Counted from the first letter of the stretch, positions 7,288 to 15,696 are shown. The stretch: 64,000 nucleotides of DNA from Nonomuraea fuscirosea (GCF_003001935.1 NZ_PVNG01000015.1:1-64000), one strand, 5' to 3'. A program made the numbers and translations. The notes: a model not told the origin generated them from the sequence alone.

Positions 7288-7989
7288 ATGGACGTGCTGT
7301 TCGACGGGTTCGTGGACGCGGTCGAGCTGCTGCTGTCCGGGGACGAGGACAGCTGGACGATCATCGCGCTGACCCTGCGCGTCTCGTTGACGGCGACCGC
7401 GATCGCCCTGCTGGTGGGCCTGCCGCTGGGCGCGATCGTGGCGCTGGCCCGCTTCCCCGGCCGGCGGGTCCTGCTGGCGGCGGCCAACACGGGGATGGGC
7501 ATGCCGCCGGTGGTGGTCGGCCTGTTCGTCACCGTGCTGCTGTGGCGCAGCGGGCCGCTGGGCGGGCTCGGGCTGCTCTACACACCGACCGCGATGATCG
7601 TCGCCCAGGCCGCGATCGCCACCCCGGTCGTGATCGCGCTGGTCGCGGCCGCATTGCAACAGGTCGATCCCGACTTCCGCGTACAGATGCAGGCTCTCGG
7701 GGCGAACCGCGTGCGTGCGTTCGCGGCGCTGCTGGGCGAGGCCAGGCTGCCGCTGTTCGCCGGCACGATGGCCGCCTTCGGCGCGGTGGTGAGCGAGGTG
7801 GGGGCGGCGCAGATGGTCGGGGGCAACCTGGTCGGGCAGACCCGGGTCCTCACCACCGCCGCCGTGCTGGCCACCAGCCGGGGGCAGTTCTCGCTGGCGA
7901 TCGCGTTCGGGCTCATTCTGTTGTTGATCGCGTTCGGCGTGAATCTGTCGCTGACCCTCGTCCAGCAGCAGCGGGCGGTGCCGCGATGA
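7288..7989 (+). CDS. tupB: Tungstate/molybdate ABC transporter permease
   Basis: 233 residues with about five hydrophobic membrane segments. The coupling loop EAA-like region reads QMQALGANRVRAFAALLGEA, the contact site for the ATPase. The family fits TupB. A tiny open frame of eight codons (7262-7288, MSTVGEAA) bridges tupA and tupB: its ATG overlaps the tupA stop and its TAA overlaps the tupB ATG, which would favour translational coupling. The stop overlaps tupC by ATGA. Confidence 0.85.
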   Translation: MDVLFDGFVDAVELLLSGDEDSWTIIALTLRVSLTATAIALLVGLPLGAIVALARFPGRRVLLAAANTGMGMPPVVVGLFVTVLLWRSGPLGGLGLLYTPTAMIVAQAAIATPVVIALVAAALQQVDPDFRVQMQALGANRVRAFAALLGEARLPLFAGTMAAFGAVVSEVGAAQMVGGNLVGQTRVLTTAAVLATSRGQFSLAIAFGLILLLIAFGVNLSLTLVQQQRAVPR

Positions 7990-8132
7990 GCGGTCAGGAC
8001 GTTGGGATGGGTGGTCAGAGCGCTGGGATAGGCGATCAGAGCGCCAGGGTGGGTGGCCAGGACGCTGGAGTGGGTGGCCAGCACACCGGGATGGGGGGCC
8101 AGGGCGCTGGGGTGGGTGGCCAAGGTGCTGGG
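7986..8132 (+). repeat. 21-bp in-frame tandem repeat at the 5' end of tupC
   Basis: Seven imperfect 21-bp units encode heptads: MSGQDVG, MGGQSAG, IGDQSAR, VGGQDAG, VGGQHTG, MGGQGAG, VGGQGAG. The unit is a multiple of three, so copy-number change would keep the frame. The heptads sit directly before the ABC domain. Confidence 0.9.
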
Positions 8133-9182
8133 ATCGGCTGCCGGGATCTGCGCGTGCGGGCCGGCGACCGTGAGCTGCTCAGCGTGCCCGAGCTGGACGT
8201 CGCGTCAGGACGTACGCTGGCCGTGCTCGGTCCGAACGGAGCCGGCAAGTCCACCCTGCTGCGTGCGCTGGGTCTGCTCAGCAGCCACCGCGTGAGCGGG
8301 GTGATCCTGCTGGACGGCCGTCCCGCCACGCGGCCGCTGATGCGTCATGCCATCACCGCTGTGCTGCAACGGCCGATCCTGCGCCGCGGTACGGTCGCCG
8401 CGAACGTGATCAGCGGGCTGCGGTTCCGCGGGATGAGCCGGCGCGAGGCCCGGCTGCGCGCGTGGCCGTGGATGGAGGCGCTCGGCCTCGTTCCGTTCGC
8501 CGACCGGGACATCCGCAGCCTGTCGATCGGCGAGGCCCAGCGGGTCAGCATCACCCGCGCGCTCGCCGTCGGGCCCAAGGTGCTGCTGCTCGACGAGCCG
8601 TTCACCGGACTGGACAGCACCACCCGCGCCGACCTGATCGCCGACCTGCGCGCCGCGCTGAGCGGACAGCCGACCGCCACGATCCTGGTCACCCACGACC
8701 GGCAGGAGGCGCTCGCCCTGGCCGAGGACACCGCGCTGCTGATCGGCGGCCGGATCCGCCAGCACGGCCCGACCACCGAGGTGCTCGACCATCCCAGCGA
8801 CGCCGACACGGCCCGGCTGCTCGGGTACACCAACCTGCTTCCGCCGGCGCTCACCGGCCGTACCCATCCGCTGGTGGCCCGGCCCGAGCACACCCACCTC
8901 ATCCTCGATCCGTCCGACGGTCCCGCGGGTCAGCGCGATGACGACGTACGGCCGGTGCCCGGAACGCTGCGTCGCACGGTCGCGCTCGGCATCGCCACCC
9001 GGGTGGACGTCGACACCGCGGGCGGCCCGCTGACCTGCCTGCATCCCGGCGATCTGCCCGGCACCTCGCTTCCTCCGGTTGGAGGCGACGTCCGCGTACG
9101 GGTCCGGCAGGCGCGGGCGCTGGCCGGGGTCGATGGGAACGGGTGGACGGCGGGCCTCGGTTCCCGTCCGTCCGCGTCCTGA
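7986..9182 (+). CDS. tupC: Tungstate/molybdate ABC transporter ATPase with N-terminal heptapeptide repeat
   Basis: 398 residues. After an unusual 49-residue repetitive leader, the ABC domain shows Walker A GPNGAGKST, the signature LSIGEAQR and Walker B VLLLDEPFTGLD, with an H-loop in LVTHDRQEA. The last 110 residues resemble a TOBE-like oxyanion-binding tail (RRTVALGIATRVDVDTAGG). The start at 7986 overlaps the tupB stop (ATGA); no other plausible start lies between the repeat and the ABC domain. The leader is made of seven Gly/Gln-rich heptads and is not part of the usual family fold. Confidence 0.85.
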   Translation: MSGQDVGMGGQSAGIGDQSARVGGQDAGVGGQHTGMGGQGAGVGGQGAGIGCRDLRVRAGDRELLSVPELDVASGRTLAVLGPNGAGKSTLLRALGLLSSHRVSGVILLDGRPATRPLMRHAITAVLQRPILRRGTVAANVISGLRFRGMSRREARLRAWPWMEALGLVPFADRDIRSLSIGEAQRVSITRALAVGPKVLLLDEPFTGLDSTTRADLIADLRAALSGQPTATILVTHDRQEALALAEDTALLIGGRIRQHGPTTEVLDHPSDADTARLLGYTNLLPPALTGRTHPLVARPEHTHLILDPSDGPAGQRDDDVRPVPGTLRRTVALGIATRVDVDTAGGPLTCLHPGDLPGTSLPPVGGDVRVRVRQARALAGVDGNGWTAGLGSRPSAS

Positions 9183-9357
9183 GACCGGGCGTCGTCCAAC
9201 GCGACGAGGCGGCCGGAGGGTGCCGTCGGGCCTCGGTAGGACGGTTACGGCCAGCTGGAGGAGGTGGTCAGGGGTTCGGGACGAGTCCGTCGAGGTTCTG
9301 GGAGGAGGCTGTTAGGGCTCGGGAGGTGAAGAGGAGACGGCCTCTGGGCGGAGGGGG

Positions 9358-9822
9358 TCAGAGGTTGCCGAACCAGCCGGGGGTGTCCAGGCGCCAGGGG
9401 TTGCCCGGCGTCATCGTGCGCAGGTCGGCTTCGAGGGCGTTCAGGCGATCCTCGCCCAGCTCGCCGGCCCAGTGGGCGCGCAGGGTGTCGAAGATGCGGG
9501 CCGAGCGGTTGAGTGCGTCCATGCCGTACGGGGTGAGGCGGACGATCTTGCGTCTGGTGTCCCGGGCGTCCGTGGTGCGTTCGACGTAGCCGATGCGTTC
9601 CAGGGTGTCGATGGTCTTGCCCGCGGCCTGTTTGGAGACGCCCAGCGTACGGCCCAGCTCGACGGCGGTGGTGCCGTCCGGGCCGATCGCCTGCATGACG
9701 AAGCCGTGCATGGGTCTGATGTCCGGGTGACCCTGCCGGGCTAGCTCCGCGTGCAGCTCGTCGATCAGCATCCGGAACGCGAGCAGCAGGCGCAGGGGCA
9801 GTTCGAAGCCATGACTTGACAC
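9358..9822 (-). CDS. MarR-family transcriptional regulator
   Basis: About 154 residues with the MarR winged helix: TTAVELGRTLGVSKQAAGKT as recognition region, then a wing ending with DARDTRRKIVRLT, and flanking dimerisation helices. The start could be GTG 9822 or TTG 9831; GTG is chosen because 9831 leaves no room for a ribosome binding site. It is divergent from two tandem cupin genes, with two repeated operator-like sites between them, so it probably represses them. The ligand is unknown. Confidence 0.85.
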   Translation of the reverse strand: MSSHGFELPLRLLLAFRMLIDELHAELARQGHPDIRPMHGFVMQAIGPDGTTAVELGRTLGVSKQAAGKTIDTLERIGYVERTTDARDTRRKIVRLTPYGMDALNRSARIFDTLRAHWAGELGEDRLNALEADLRTMTPGNPWRLDTPGWFGNL

Positions 9823-9826
9823 GATA

Positions 9827-9866
9827 GACAACCTGGTTAACTATATGGACAACGTGGTTGCCTATC
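9827..9866. promoter_or_regulatory. Two tandem MarR operator-like sites
   Basis: Two 19-bp direct copies, GACAACcTGGTTaaCTAT (9827 on) and GACAACgTGGTTgcCTAT (9848 on), are spaced exactly 21 bp, two helical turns. Each contains an imperfect CAAC/GGTTG dyad. The first overlaps the start region of marR. Confidence 0.7.
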
Positions 9867-9882
9867 TTAGGGGGTAAGTGGC

Positions 9883-10260
9883 ATGGCCGTCATCCATGCG
9901 GACGACGCGCGGCGGTCGGAGACTCCTGGCGGGGTCATGACGACGCTCGCCTCGCCGACGCAGGGAGGGGCCTCAAGGGCCCTGTGGAAGGTCGAGGCCA
10001 AGCCGGGCGCCGAGGGGCCCGTGCACGACTTCGACGTGGAGCAGGTGTGGAGCTGGGTCGCCGGGGCGGCGACGGTCGAGCTGGGCGGGGAGCGGTTCGA
10101 GGTGACGGCCGGTGACACGGTCGTCATGCCCGCCCGTACGGTGCGGCGCGTCCTCGCCGACCCCGCCACCGGCTACACGGCCGTCGTCACGGCCGCGGCC
10201 GGCGCCCGGGCCTTCGCCGCCGACGGCACCGAGTACGGCGTCCCGCCGTGGATCGCGTGA
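9883..10260 (+). CDS. Cupin-domain protein (copy 1)
   Basis: 125 residues forming one small cupin barrel, with a core segment WVAGAATVELGGERFEVTAG and then VVMPARTVRRVLAD. It is a clear paralogue of the next gene: both share the N-terminal stretch TP.GVMTTLASPTQG and the pattern GPVH.FD.E.VW.W. The histidine in GPVHDFD is the only obvious metal-ligand candidate of motif 1, so the site looks reduced. It is likely co-transcribed with copy 2 and controlled by the divergent MarR. Confidence 0.75.
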   Translation: MAVIHADDARRSETPGGVMTTLASPTQGGASRALWKVEAKPGAEGPVHDFDVEQVWSWVAGAATVELGGERFEVTAGDTVVMPARTVRRVLADPATGYTAVVTAAAGARAFAADGTEYGVPPWIA

Positions 10261-10272
10261 AAGGAGTTGCCG

Positions 10273-10719
10273 ATGTCTGTCGTACCGGAATCCGTGGTAC
10301 CCGGGTCCTTCGTGTCCGGGACTGAGGCCCGCAGGATCGAGACGCCCAATGGGGTGATGACCACCCTCGCCTCCCCGACCCAGGGGCGGGCGGGGCAGGC
10401 CGTGTGGCGGGTGGACGCCAAGCCCGGGATGGTGGGGCCGGTGCACGCGTTCGACACCGAGCTGGTGTGGACGTGGCTGTCCGGGGCCGCCGTGGTGCGG
10501 CTCGGCGGCGAGCGGTACGAGGTGGGGCCCGGCGACACGATGGTGCTGCCGGCGGACGTGAGCCGGCAGATGTACGCCGACCCCGAGCACGGGTTCGTGT
10601 CGGTCGTGGTCGCGTCGGCCGGGGCTCGGGTCTACAACCCAGGCGGTGTGTCGGATCCGGACGCCTGCGCCCTGGCCCCCAAGGCCACCGAACGCCTGGT
10701 CCCACTCTGGGCACGGTGA
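10273..10719 (+). CDS. Cupin-domain protein (copy 2)
   Basis: 148 residues, a paralogue of the gene just upstream, with a longer N-terminus and an added C-terminal tail (from YNPGGVSDPD). The shared core includes GVMTTLASPTQG and GPVHAFDTELVWTWLSGAAV. ATG 10273 is preferred over TTG 10267 because AAGGAG (10261-10266) then has proper spacing. The gap to copy 1 is 12 bases, so the pair arose by tandem duplication and forms one operon. Function unknown; an intracellular small-molecule binding or oxidoreductase role is possible. Confidence 0.75.
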   Translation: MSVVPESVVPGSFVSGTEARRIETPNGVMTTLASPTQGRAGQAVWRVDAKPGMVGPVHAFDTELVWTWLSGAAVVRLGGERYEVGPGDTMVLPADVSRQMYADPEHGFVSVVVASAGARVYNPGGVSDPDACALAPKATERLVPLWAR

Positions 10720-11073
10720 CACCTCCGGGTGCCGTAACTCGTGGACCCTGCAGTCCGCGTGTGCGGGGCTCCGCTCAGTTGTGATGCAGATGCCGTGATT
10801 CGACGGTTCCCGCGATTCTGGAGTGCTGGGCTCGCCGGTCCTGCGGTCGGGAAGCACGGGGCTGGCGGATCCTGGGGCCGGGAGTGCTGGGCTCGCGGGT
10901 CCTGAGGGTCGGAGGGCGGGGTTCGCGAATCCCGGGGCTGGGAGTGCTGGGTTCGCGAATCCTGGGGCCGGAGTAAGGGGTGGCGAATTGCGGAGTGCGG
11001 AGTGCGGCGTGTGGAGGTTCGTGGATTGGTGGGGGTGTCTCTTTGGAGGGGCTTGGTTGCCGGGGTGGCGGGG
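10720..11073. other. Gene-free interval between cupin 2 and mutY
   Basis: 354 bp between convergent genes. The middle holds an imperfect 30-bp repeat (10820-10970). No gene is seen. An open frame on the minus strand through the repeat is not in the mutY frame. Confidence 0.6.
10820..10970. repeat. Imperfect ~30-bp tandem repeat, about five copies
   Basis: Units begin near 10820, 10850, 10881, 10912 and 10941, with consensus GGAGTGCTGGGCTCGCGGGT then CCTGGGGCCG. Units 3 and 5 are closest. It lies just past the mutY stop and could affect transcript ends. Confidence 0.8.
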
Positions 11074-11949
11074 TTAGGCCTGGGGGAGGCGGTAGGTGTC
11101 GTCTGGGAGGACTTCGGCCAGGCCGTCGGTGATCAGGCCGTCCAAGGCGCGTTCGCGTTGCGGAGCGTCGTCCCATACCGCGTCGAGTGCCGCTTTCGGG
11201 ACTGGGCCGTGTGCCTTGCGCAGCACTTCCAACAGGCGGCCGCGGCACTGGCGGTCGGTGCCGGCGTACGTCTGGCCCTTGCGTGGTGGGCCGGTGTGCG
11301 GTGGTTTGCCGGCCAGGCGCCACGCGCACACGTGGGTGATCGGGCAGTCGGCGCAGCGGGGCGCCCGGGCCGTGCACACCAGGGCGCCCAGTTCCATCAC
11401 GGCCACCCCCCACCGGGGCGCGCCCAGTTCGGGCAGGAGTGCCTCCGCCAGCCGTCGTTCGGCCGCCGAGGTGGCGGTCGGCGGGTATTCCTCCGCGCGC
11501 ACCGCCCGAGCGAACACCCGCCGCACGTTGGTGTCGAGCACGGCGTGCCGCCCGCCGTAGGCGAAGCTGGCGACCGCGGCGGCGGTGTATTCGCCGATGC
11601 CGGGCAGCGCCAGCAGGGTCTCGTGGTCGGACGGCACCTCGCCGCCGTGCTCGTCGGTGATGGCCCTGGCGCAGGCGTGCAGGCGCAGGGCCCGGCGCGG
11701 GTAGCCGAGGCGGCCCCAATGGCGTACGGCCTCGCCGGGCTGCTCCGCCGCGAGCGCCTTCGGAGTGGGCCAGCGCTCCATCCACTCGTGCCAGATGGGC
11801 AGGACGCGAACGACCGGGGTCTGCTGGAGCATGATCTCGCTCACCAGCACCCCCCACGGTGTCGCGTCGGGGGCACGCCAGGGGAGATCGCGGGCGTTGT
11901 CCGCGTACCAGTCCAGAATGGCGGTGTGCAGGAGGTTCGGCTCGGCCAC
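11074..11949 (-). CDS. mutY: A/G-specific adenine DNA glycosylase
   Basis: 291 residues. The HhH-GPD fold includes the catalytic-Glu helix (VLVSEIMLQQTPV), the helix-hairpin-helix LPGIGEYTAAAVASFAYG and the catalytic Asp in AVLDTNVRR. A [4Fe-4S] ligand set C-x6-C-x2-C-x5-C is seen in CTARAPRCADCPITHVC. The protein removes adenine mispaired with 8-oxoguanine. The C-terminal NUDIX-like 8-oxoG-recognition domain appears short, as in many actinobacterial forms. It is divergent from the anchored protein at 12029. Confidence 0.92.
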   Translation of the reverse strand: MAEPNLLHTAILDWYADNARDLPWRAPDATPWGVLVSEIMLQQTPVVRVLPIWHEWMERWPTPKALAAEQPGEAVRHWGRLGYPRRALRLHACARAITDEHGGEVPSDHETLLALPGIGEYTAAAVASFAYGGRHAVLDTNVRRVFARAVRAEEYPPTATSAAERRLAEALLPELGAPRWGVAVMELGALVCTARAPRCADCPITHVCAWRLAGKPPHTGPPRKGQTYAGTDRQCRGRLLEVLRKAHGPVPKAALDAVWDDAPQRERALDGLITDGLAEVLPDDTYRLPQA

Positions 11950-12028
11950 GCGGTCAAGGGTATTCCGTGATGGCCAAGACCCGGCGTGTCGTCACTCACC
12001 GTCGCTGACTCGTCACCAGACTTGGTGT

Positions 12029-12709
12029 ATGGACCCGGATACGATGCGTGGCGACGGCGGTGACATCTACTGGCGGCGCCGGATGAGCCTTCTGGTGGCG
12101 GTGCTCGTCGTGGTGGCCGTTGTGGCGTGGGCGTGCTCCAGCGGCAGCGGCCCGGAGCGCTCGTCCAGCGCGCAGACCTCGCCGAGCGCGAGCGTCAGCG
12201 CCACGCCCTCCGTCGACCCGCTGCTCGCGGGGCTGCGTACGCTCGCCATGGGCACGGCCAGCCCCTCGCCCACCGCCACCCCCAAGGCGACGCCCACCCA
12301 GCGGCCCAGGCGGCCGGGGGAGCCCTGCCCCGAGCAGGACCTGGTGCTCAGCCTCCAGGGCGGCAAGGAGCAGATCTACCCGGGCGGCTCCCGTCCCAGC
12401 TTCATGGTCACGCTGGTGAACACGGGCACGGTCATGTGCACCGCCGACGTGGGGCCGCGGGCGATGGAGCTCCGCATCACCTCGGGGGCCGACCGCATCT
12501 GGTCCACGGCCGACTGCGTGAGCGGTGAGGGCACGGAGATCAGGCAACTGCAGCGGGGCGTCCCGTACGTGCGGTCCCTGGAGTGGGACAGGCGGCGGTC
12601 GAGCTCCGACTGCCGCGCGACCCCGTCGGCGGCCCTGCCGGGGACGTACGTGGCGACGGTGCGCATGGGGAAGATGCGCAGCACCAAGGGAGTCTTCCAC
12701 CTCCGCTGA
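12029..12709 (+). CDS. Membrane-anchored extracytoplasmic protein of unknown function
   Basis: 226 residues. A short charged N-terminus precedes one membrane segment (about residues 23-40), then a Ser/Thr/Pro-rich linker (residues 42-95). The C-terminal globular domain starts CPEQDLVLSLQGG and looks like a beta-sandwich, with three cysteines (in VMCTADV, STADCVSG and SSSDCRAT) that could form disulphides outside the cell. The start is ATG 12029; ATG 12044 is an alternative. I do not recognise the family. The linker length suggests a cell-wall-spanning display. Confidence 0.7.
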   Translation: MDPDTMRGDGGDIYWRRRMSLLVAVLVVVAVVAWACSSGSGPERSSSAQTSPSASVSATPSVDPLLAGLRTLAMGTASPSPTATPKATPTQRPRRPGEPCPEQDLVLSLQGGKEQIYPGGSRPSFMVTLVNTGTVMCTADVGPRAMELRITSGADRIWSTADCVSGEGTEIRQLQRGVPYVRSLEWDRRRSSSDCRATPSAALPGTYVATVRMGKMRSTKGVFHLR

Positions 12710-12758
12710 CCGCCCTGGTCGAGTTCATTCGACTGGCGTTTCGAGGCCGGGAAGGGCG

Positions 12759-13859
12759 TCAGACGTAGCGTTCGAGGATGGAGGATTCGGCGAGGCGGGA
12801 CAGGCCCTCGCGGACGCTGCGGGCCCGGGACTCCCCGACGCCGCCGACCGCCTGGAGGTCGTCGATGCTGGCGGCCAGCAGCTTCTGCAGGCCGCCGAAG
12901 TGGTTGACCAGCCGGTCCACCACCGTCGCGGGCAGGCGGGGGACCTTGGCCAGCAGACGGAAGCCGCGCGGGCTGACCGCGCTCTCCAGCTGGTCGCTGC
13001 CGGTGTGGCCGAGGACGCGGGCGACGGTGGAGAGGTCGAGGAGCTCGTTGCCCGACAGTTTGTCCAGCTCGTGCAGGGCTTCGAGCAGCCGCCGCTGGCG
13101 GCGGCCGGCGGGGGCGGGGAGGTAGTCGCGGATGACCAGCTCGCGCTCGGAGTCGACGCCGGCCACGAGCTCGTCGAGCTGGAGGGAGAGCAGCCGGCCG
13201 TCGGTGCCGAGCTCGACCACGTAACCCTTGATCTCGTCGGAGATGCGGCGGACCATCTCCAGCCGCTGCGCCACGGCGGCCACGTCTCTGACCGTGACCA
13301 GGTCCTCGATCTCCAGCGCCGACAGGGTGCCGGAGACCTCGTCGAGGCGGTGTTTGTAGCGTTCGAGCGTGGCCAGGGCCTGGTTGGCCTTGGACAGGAT
13401 GGCCGCCGACTCCTCCAGGACGTAGCGGATGCCGTCGAGGTAGAGGGCGATGATGCGCATCGACTTGCTGATCGCGATGATCGGCAGGCCCGTCTGCAGG
13501 GCGACGCGCTGCGCGGTGCGGTGGCGGGTGCCGGACTCGTCGGTGGGGATGGCGGGGTCGGGCACGAGGTGCACGGCCGCGCGGACGATCTTCTGGTCGC
13601 CGCTCACCACGATGGCGCCGTCCATCTTGGCCAGCTCGCGCAGCCTGGTGGCGGAGAAGTCGACGTCGAGCTCGAAGCCGCCGCTGCAGACCTCTTCGAC
13701 GACCCCGTTGTAGCCGAGGACGATCAGCCCGCCGGTCTGTCCGCGCAGGATTCGCTCCAGGCCGTCGCGCAGAGGTGTGCCCGGCGCCACAGCGGCCAGG
13801 GCTTCGCGACGGCGGTCGTCAAGACTCCTATCCACCTGACCCCCGTGTCGATCGGTCAC
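12759..13859 (-). CDS. disA: DNA integrity scanning diadenylate cyclase DisA
   Basis: 366 residues. The N-terminal DAC domain keeps the catalytic DGA (KMDGAIVV) and RHRT (SGTRHRTAQ) motifs that make c-di-AMP from two ATP. A central helical linker follows, then a C-terminal helix-hairpin-helix domain (LQAVGGVGESRARSVREGL) that senses branched DNA. Length and order match DisA. It lies 16 bases downstream of radA on the same strand, the usual actinobacterial arrangement, so the two are co-transcribed and link recombination-intermediate processing to c-di-AMP signalling. Confidence 0.95.
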   Translation of the reverse strand: MTDRHGGQVDRSLDDRRREALAAVAPGTPLRDGLERILRGQTGGLIVLGYNGVVEEVCSGGFELDVDFSATRLRELAKMDGAIVVSGDQKIVRAAVHLVPDPAIPTDESGTRHRTAQRVALQTGLPIIAISKSMRIIALYLDGIRYVLEESAAILSKANQALATLERYKHRLDEVSGTLSALEIEDLVTVRDVAAVAQRLEMVRRISDEIKGYVVELGTDGRLLSLQLDELVAGVDSERELVIRDYLPAPAGRRQRRLLEALHELDKLSGNELLDLSTVARVLGHTGSDQLESAVSPRGFRLLAKVPRLPATVVDRLVNHFGGLQKLLAASIDDLQAVGGVGESRARSVREGLSRLAESSILERYV

Positions 13860-13875
13860 CTCAGCTTAGCCGTGC

Positions 13876-15282
13876 TCATGTGACGTGTGTGAGTGCGTCC
13901 CAGACGTTCTCCGCCTGAACCACCTCGAACCCGGGCGCGAACGCCACCGGGCCCACCGGCACCAGCGCGCGCTGCCCGCCGCGCCTGCGACCGGCCTCTT
14001 CGAGGGATCCGGCGGGTACGAGAGCGCGCTTGAAACCCATGCGCGCGGCCTCCGTCAGCCGCCTGCGCACGTCCTTGACCGGGCGCAACTCGCCCGCGAG
14101 GCCCACCTCGCCCAGCGCCACCAGACCCGAGGGCAGCGGCTTGTCGCCGGCGGCGCTGGCGACGGCGAGCATGACGGACAGATCGACCGCCGGGTCGGAC
14201 AGCTTGATGCCGCCGACCGTCGCGGTGAACACGTCGCAGCCGCCGAGCCGGGCGTTGAGCCGGCGCTCCAGCACCGCCAGGATCATCTGCACGCGATAGG
14301 TGTCGAGGCCGGAGGAGGTGCGCCGGGGCTGCTGGGCGTCGGTGCGGGCGACGAGGGCCTGCACCTCGGCGGGCAGCGGACGGGTGCCCTCGACGGTGAC
14401 GGTGACGCAGGTGCCGGGGACCGGCTCGCTGCGCCGGGAGACGAACAGCCCGCTCGGGTCGGTGATGCCCTCGATGCCCCGCTCGTGCAGGTCGAAGCAG
14501 CCGACCTCCTCGGTCGGGCCGAACCGGTTTTTGATCGCGCGCACCATGCGCAGCCGGGAGTGGCGGTCGCCCTCGAAGTTGAGCACGACGTCGACGAGGT
14601 GCTCAAGGGTGCGCGGGCCGGCGATCGAGCCCTCCTTGGTGACGTGGCCGACCAGGACGGTGGCCATGTTGCGCTCCTTGGCCATCCGGACCAGGTTGGC
14701 CGCCACCTCACGCACCTGCGTCACCCCGCCCGGCACTCCGGTGGCCTGCGCGGAGCCGATCGTCTGGACCGAGTCGACCACCAGCAGCCTGGGCTCCACC
14801 TTCTCCACATGGGTCACCAAAGCCGACAGCTCGGTCTCGGCGGCGAGGTAGAGCCGGTCCTGGATCGCGCCGATGCGGTCGGCCCGCAGCCGCACCTGGG
14901 CCGCGGACTCCTCGCCCGTGACGTAGAGGACGGTGTCGCGCTCGGCGATGCGGGCGGCGGCCTCCAGCAGCAGGGTGGACTTGCCGATGCCGGGCTCGCC
15001 GGCCAGCAGCACGACCGCGCCCGGCACCAGCCCGCCGCCGAGCACCCGGTCGAGCTCGGCCACGCCGGTCGTGCGGGCCGTCGCCAGCTCGGCCTTTACC
15101 TGGCCGATCGGCAGGGCCGGCGCGGTGGTCGCGCCCGCCTGGACGACGTTGACGCCGGCGCGGGCGCCCTCCTCGTCGACCGTGCCCCACGCCTGGCACT
15201 CGCCGCACCTGCCGACCCACTTCGTGGTGCGCCACCCGCATTCGGCACAGCGGTATCCGGGCTTCTGGGCTGTCTTGGCCAT
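13876..15282 (-). CDS. radA: DNA repair protein RadA
   Basis: 468 residues. An N-terminal zinc finger (CAECGWRTTKWVGRCGECQAW) precedes a RecA-like ATPase with Walker A GEPGIGKST. The RadA-specific KNRFG motif and a C-terminal Lon-like domain (GLVALGEVGLAGELRPV) follow. RadA promotes branch migration of recombination intermediates. The start at 15282 (MAKTAQKPGY) places the zinc finger at the expected distance; an in-frame codon at 15312 is less likely. It forms an operon with disA. Confidence 0.95.
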   Translation of the reverse strand: MAKTAQKPGYRCAECGWRTTKWVGRCGECQAWGTVDEEGARAGVNVVQAGATTAPALPIGQVKAELATARTTGVAELDRVLGGGLVPGAVVLLAGEPGIGKSTLLLEAAARIAERDTVLYVTGEESAAQVRLRADRIGAIQDRLYLAAETELSALVTHVEKVEPRLLVVDSVQTIGSAQATGVPGGVTQVREVAANLVRMAKERNMATVLVGHVTKEGSIAGPRTLEHLVDVVLNFEGDRHSRLRMVRAIKNRFGPTEEVGCFDLHERGIEGITDPSGLFVSRRSEPVPGTCVTVTVEGTRPLPAEVQALVARTDAQQPRRTSSGLDTYRVQMILAVLERRLNARLGGCDVFTATVGGIKLSDPAVDLSVMLAVASAAGDKPLPSGLVALGEVGLAGELRPVKDVRRRLTEAARMGFKRALVPAGSLEEAGRRRGGQRALVPVGPVAFAPGFEVVQAENVWDALTHVT

Positions 15283-15388
15283 GCCAGGCAGGCTAGCGGC
15301 TGGGGCCGACAATCTTCGAGGGCGCGGCGGCGGATGTCGTGCCGGGCGCCCGAGCGGATTTCGAGGGCCCGCGGGTACGGCGGCGGCG

Positions 15389-15694
15389 CTACGCCAGGCC
15401 CAGCTCCGAGACGAGCATGCGCTTCGGCTTGGCGCCCACGATCTGCTTGACCGGTTCGCCGTTCTCGAACAGCAGCATCGTCGGCACCGCCATGACGCCG
15501 TACCGGGCCATGATCTCGGGGTTCTCGTCGGTGTTGAGCTTGCCGATCGTCAGGCCGTGCTCGGCCTCGATCTGCTCCAGCACCGGCCCGACCATCCGGC
15601 ACGGCCCGCACCACTCGGCCCAGAACTCGACCAGCACCGGCTTGTCGTTCTTGAGCACCTGCTCCTCGTAGTTGTCCGTGGTCAACGTGATCAT
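15389..15694 (-). CDS. trxA: Thioredoxin
   Basis: 101 residues with the active site WAEWCGPCRMVGPVLEQI and the cis-Pro loop VMAVPTMLLF, the complete Trx fold. ATG 15694 is chosen because AGGGG then lies 6 bases upstream; ATG 15700 would overlap the merR stop (ATGA) but leaves no spacing for that ribosome binding site. It is directly downstream of a cysteine-containing MerR regulator, which suggests redox-responsive expression and autoregulation of the pair. It acts in the cytoplasm as a dithiol-disulphide reductant, normally recycled by thioredoxin reductase (not in this window). Confidence 0.93.
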   Translation of the reverse strand: MITLTTDNYEEQVLKNDKPVLVEFWAEWCGPCRMVGPVLEQIEAEHGLTIGKLNTDENPEIMARYGVMAVPTMLLFENGEPVKQIVGAKPKRMLVSELGLA

Positions 15695-15696
15695 CT

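Noticed and set aside
10775..11073. C-terminal extension of MutY through the 30-bp repeat
   Set aside because: The repeat-encoding minus frame is not the mutY frame, and mutY ends with its own stop at 11074.
13885..15450. 521-residue plus-strand frame over radA
   Set aside because: It is the antisense shadow of radA, whose Walker A, KNRFG and Lon-like parts are intact.
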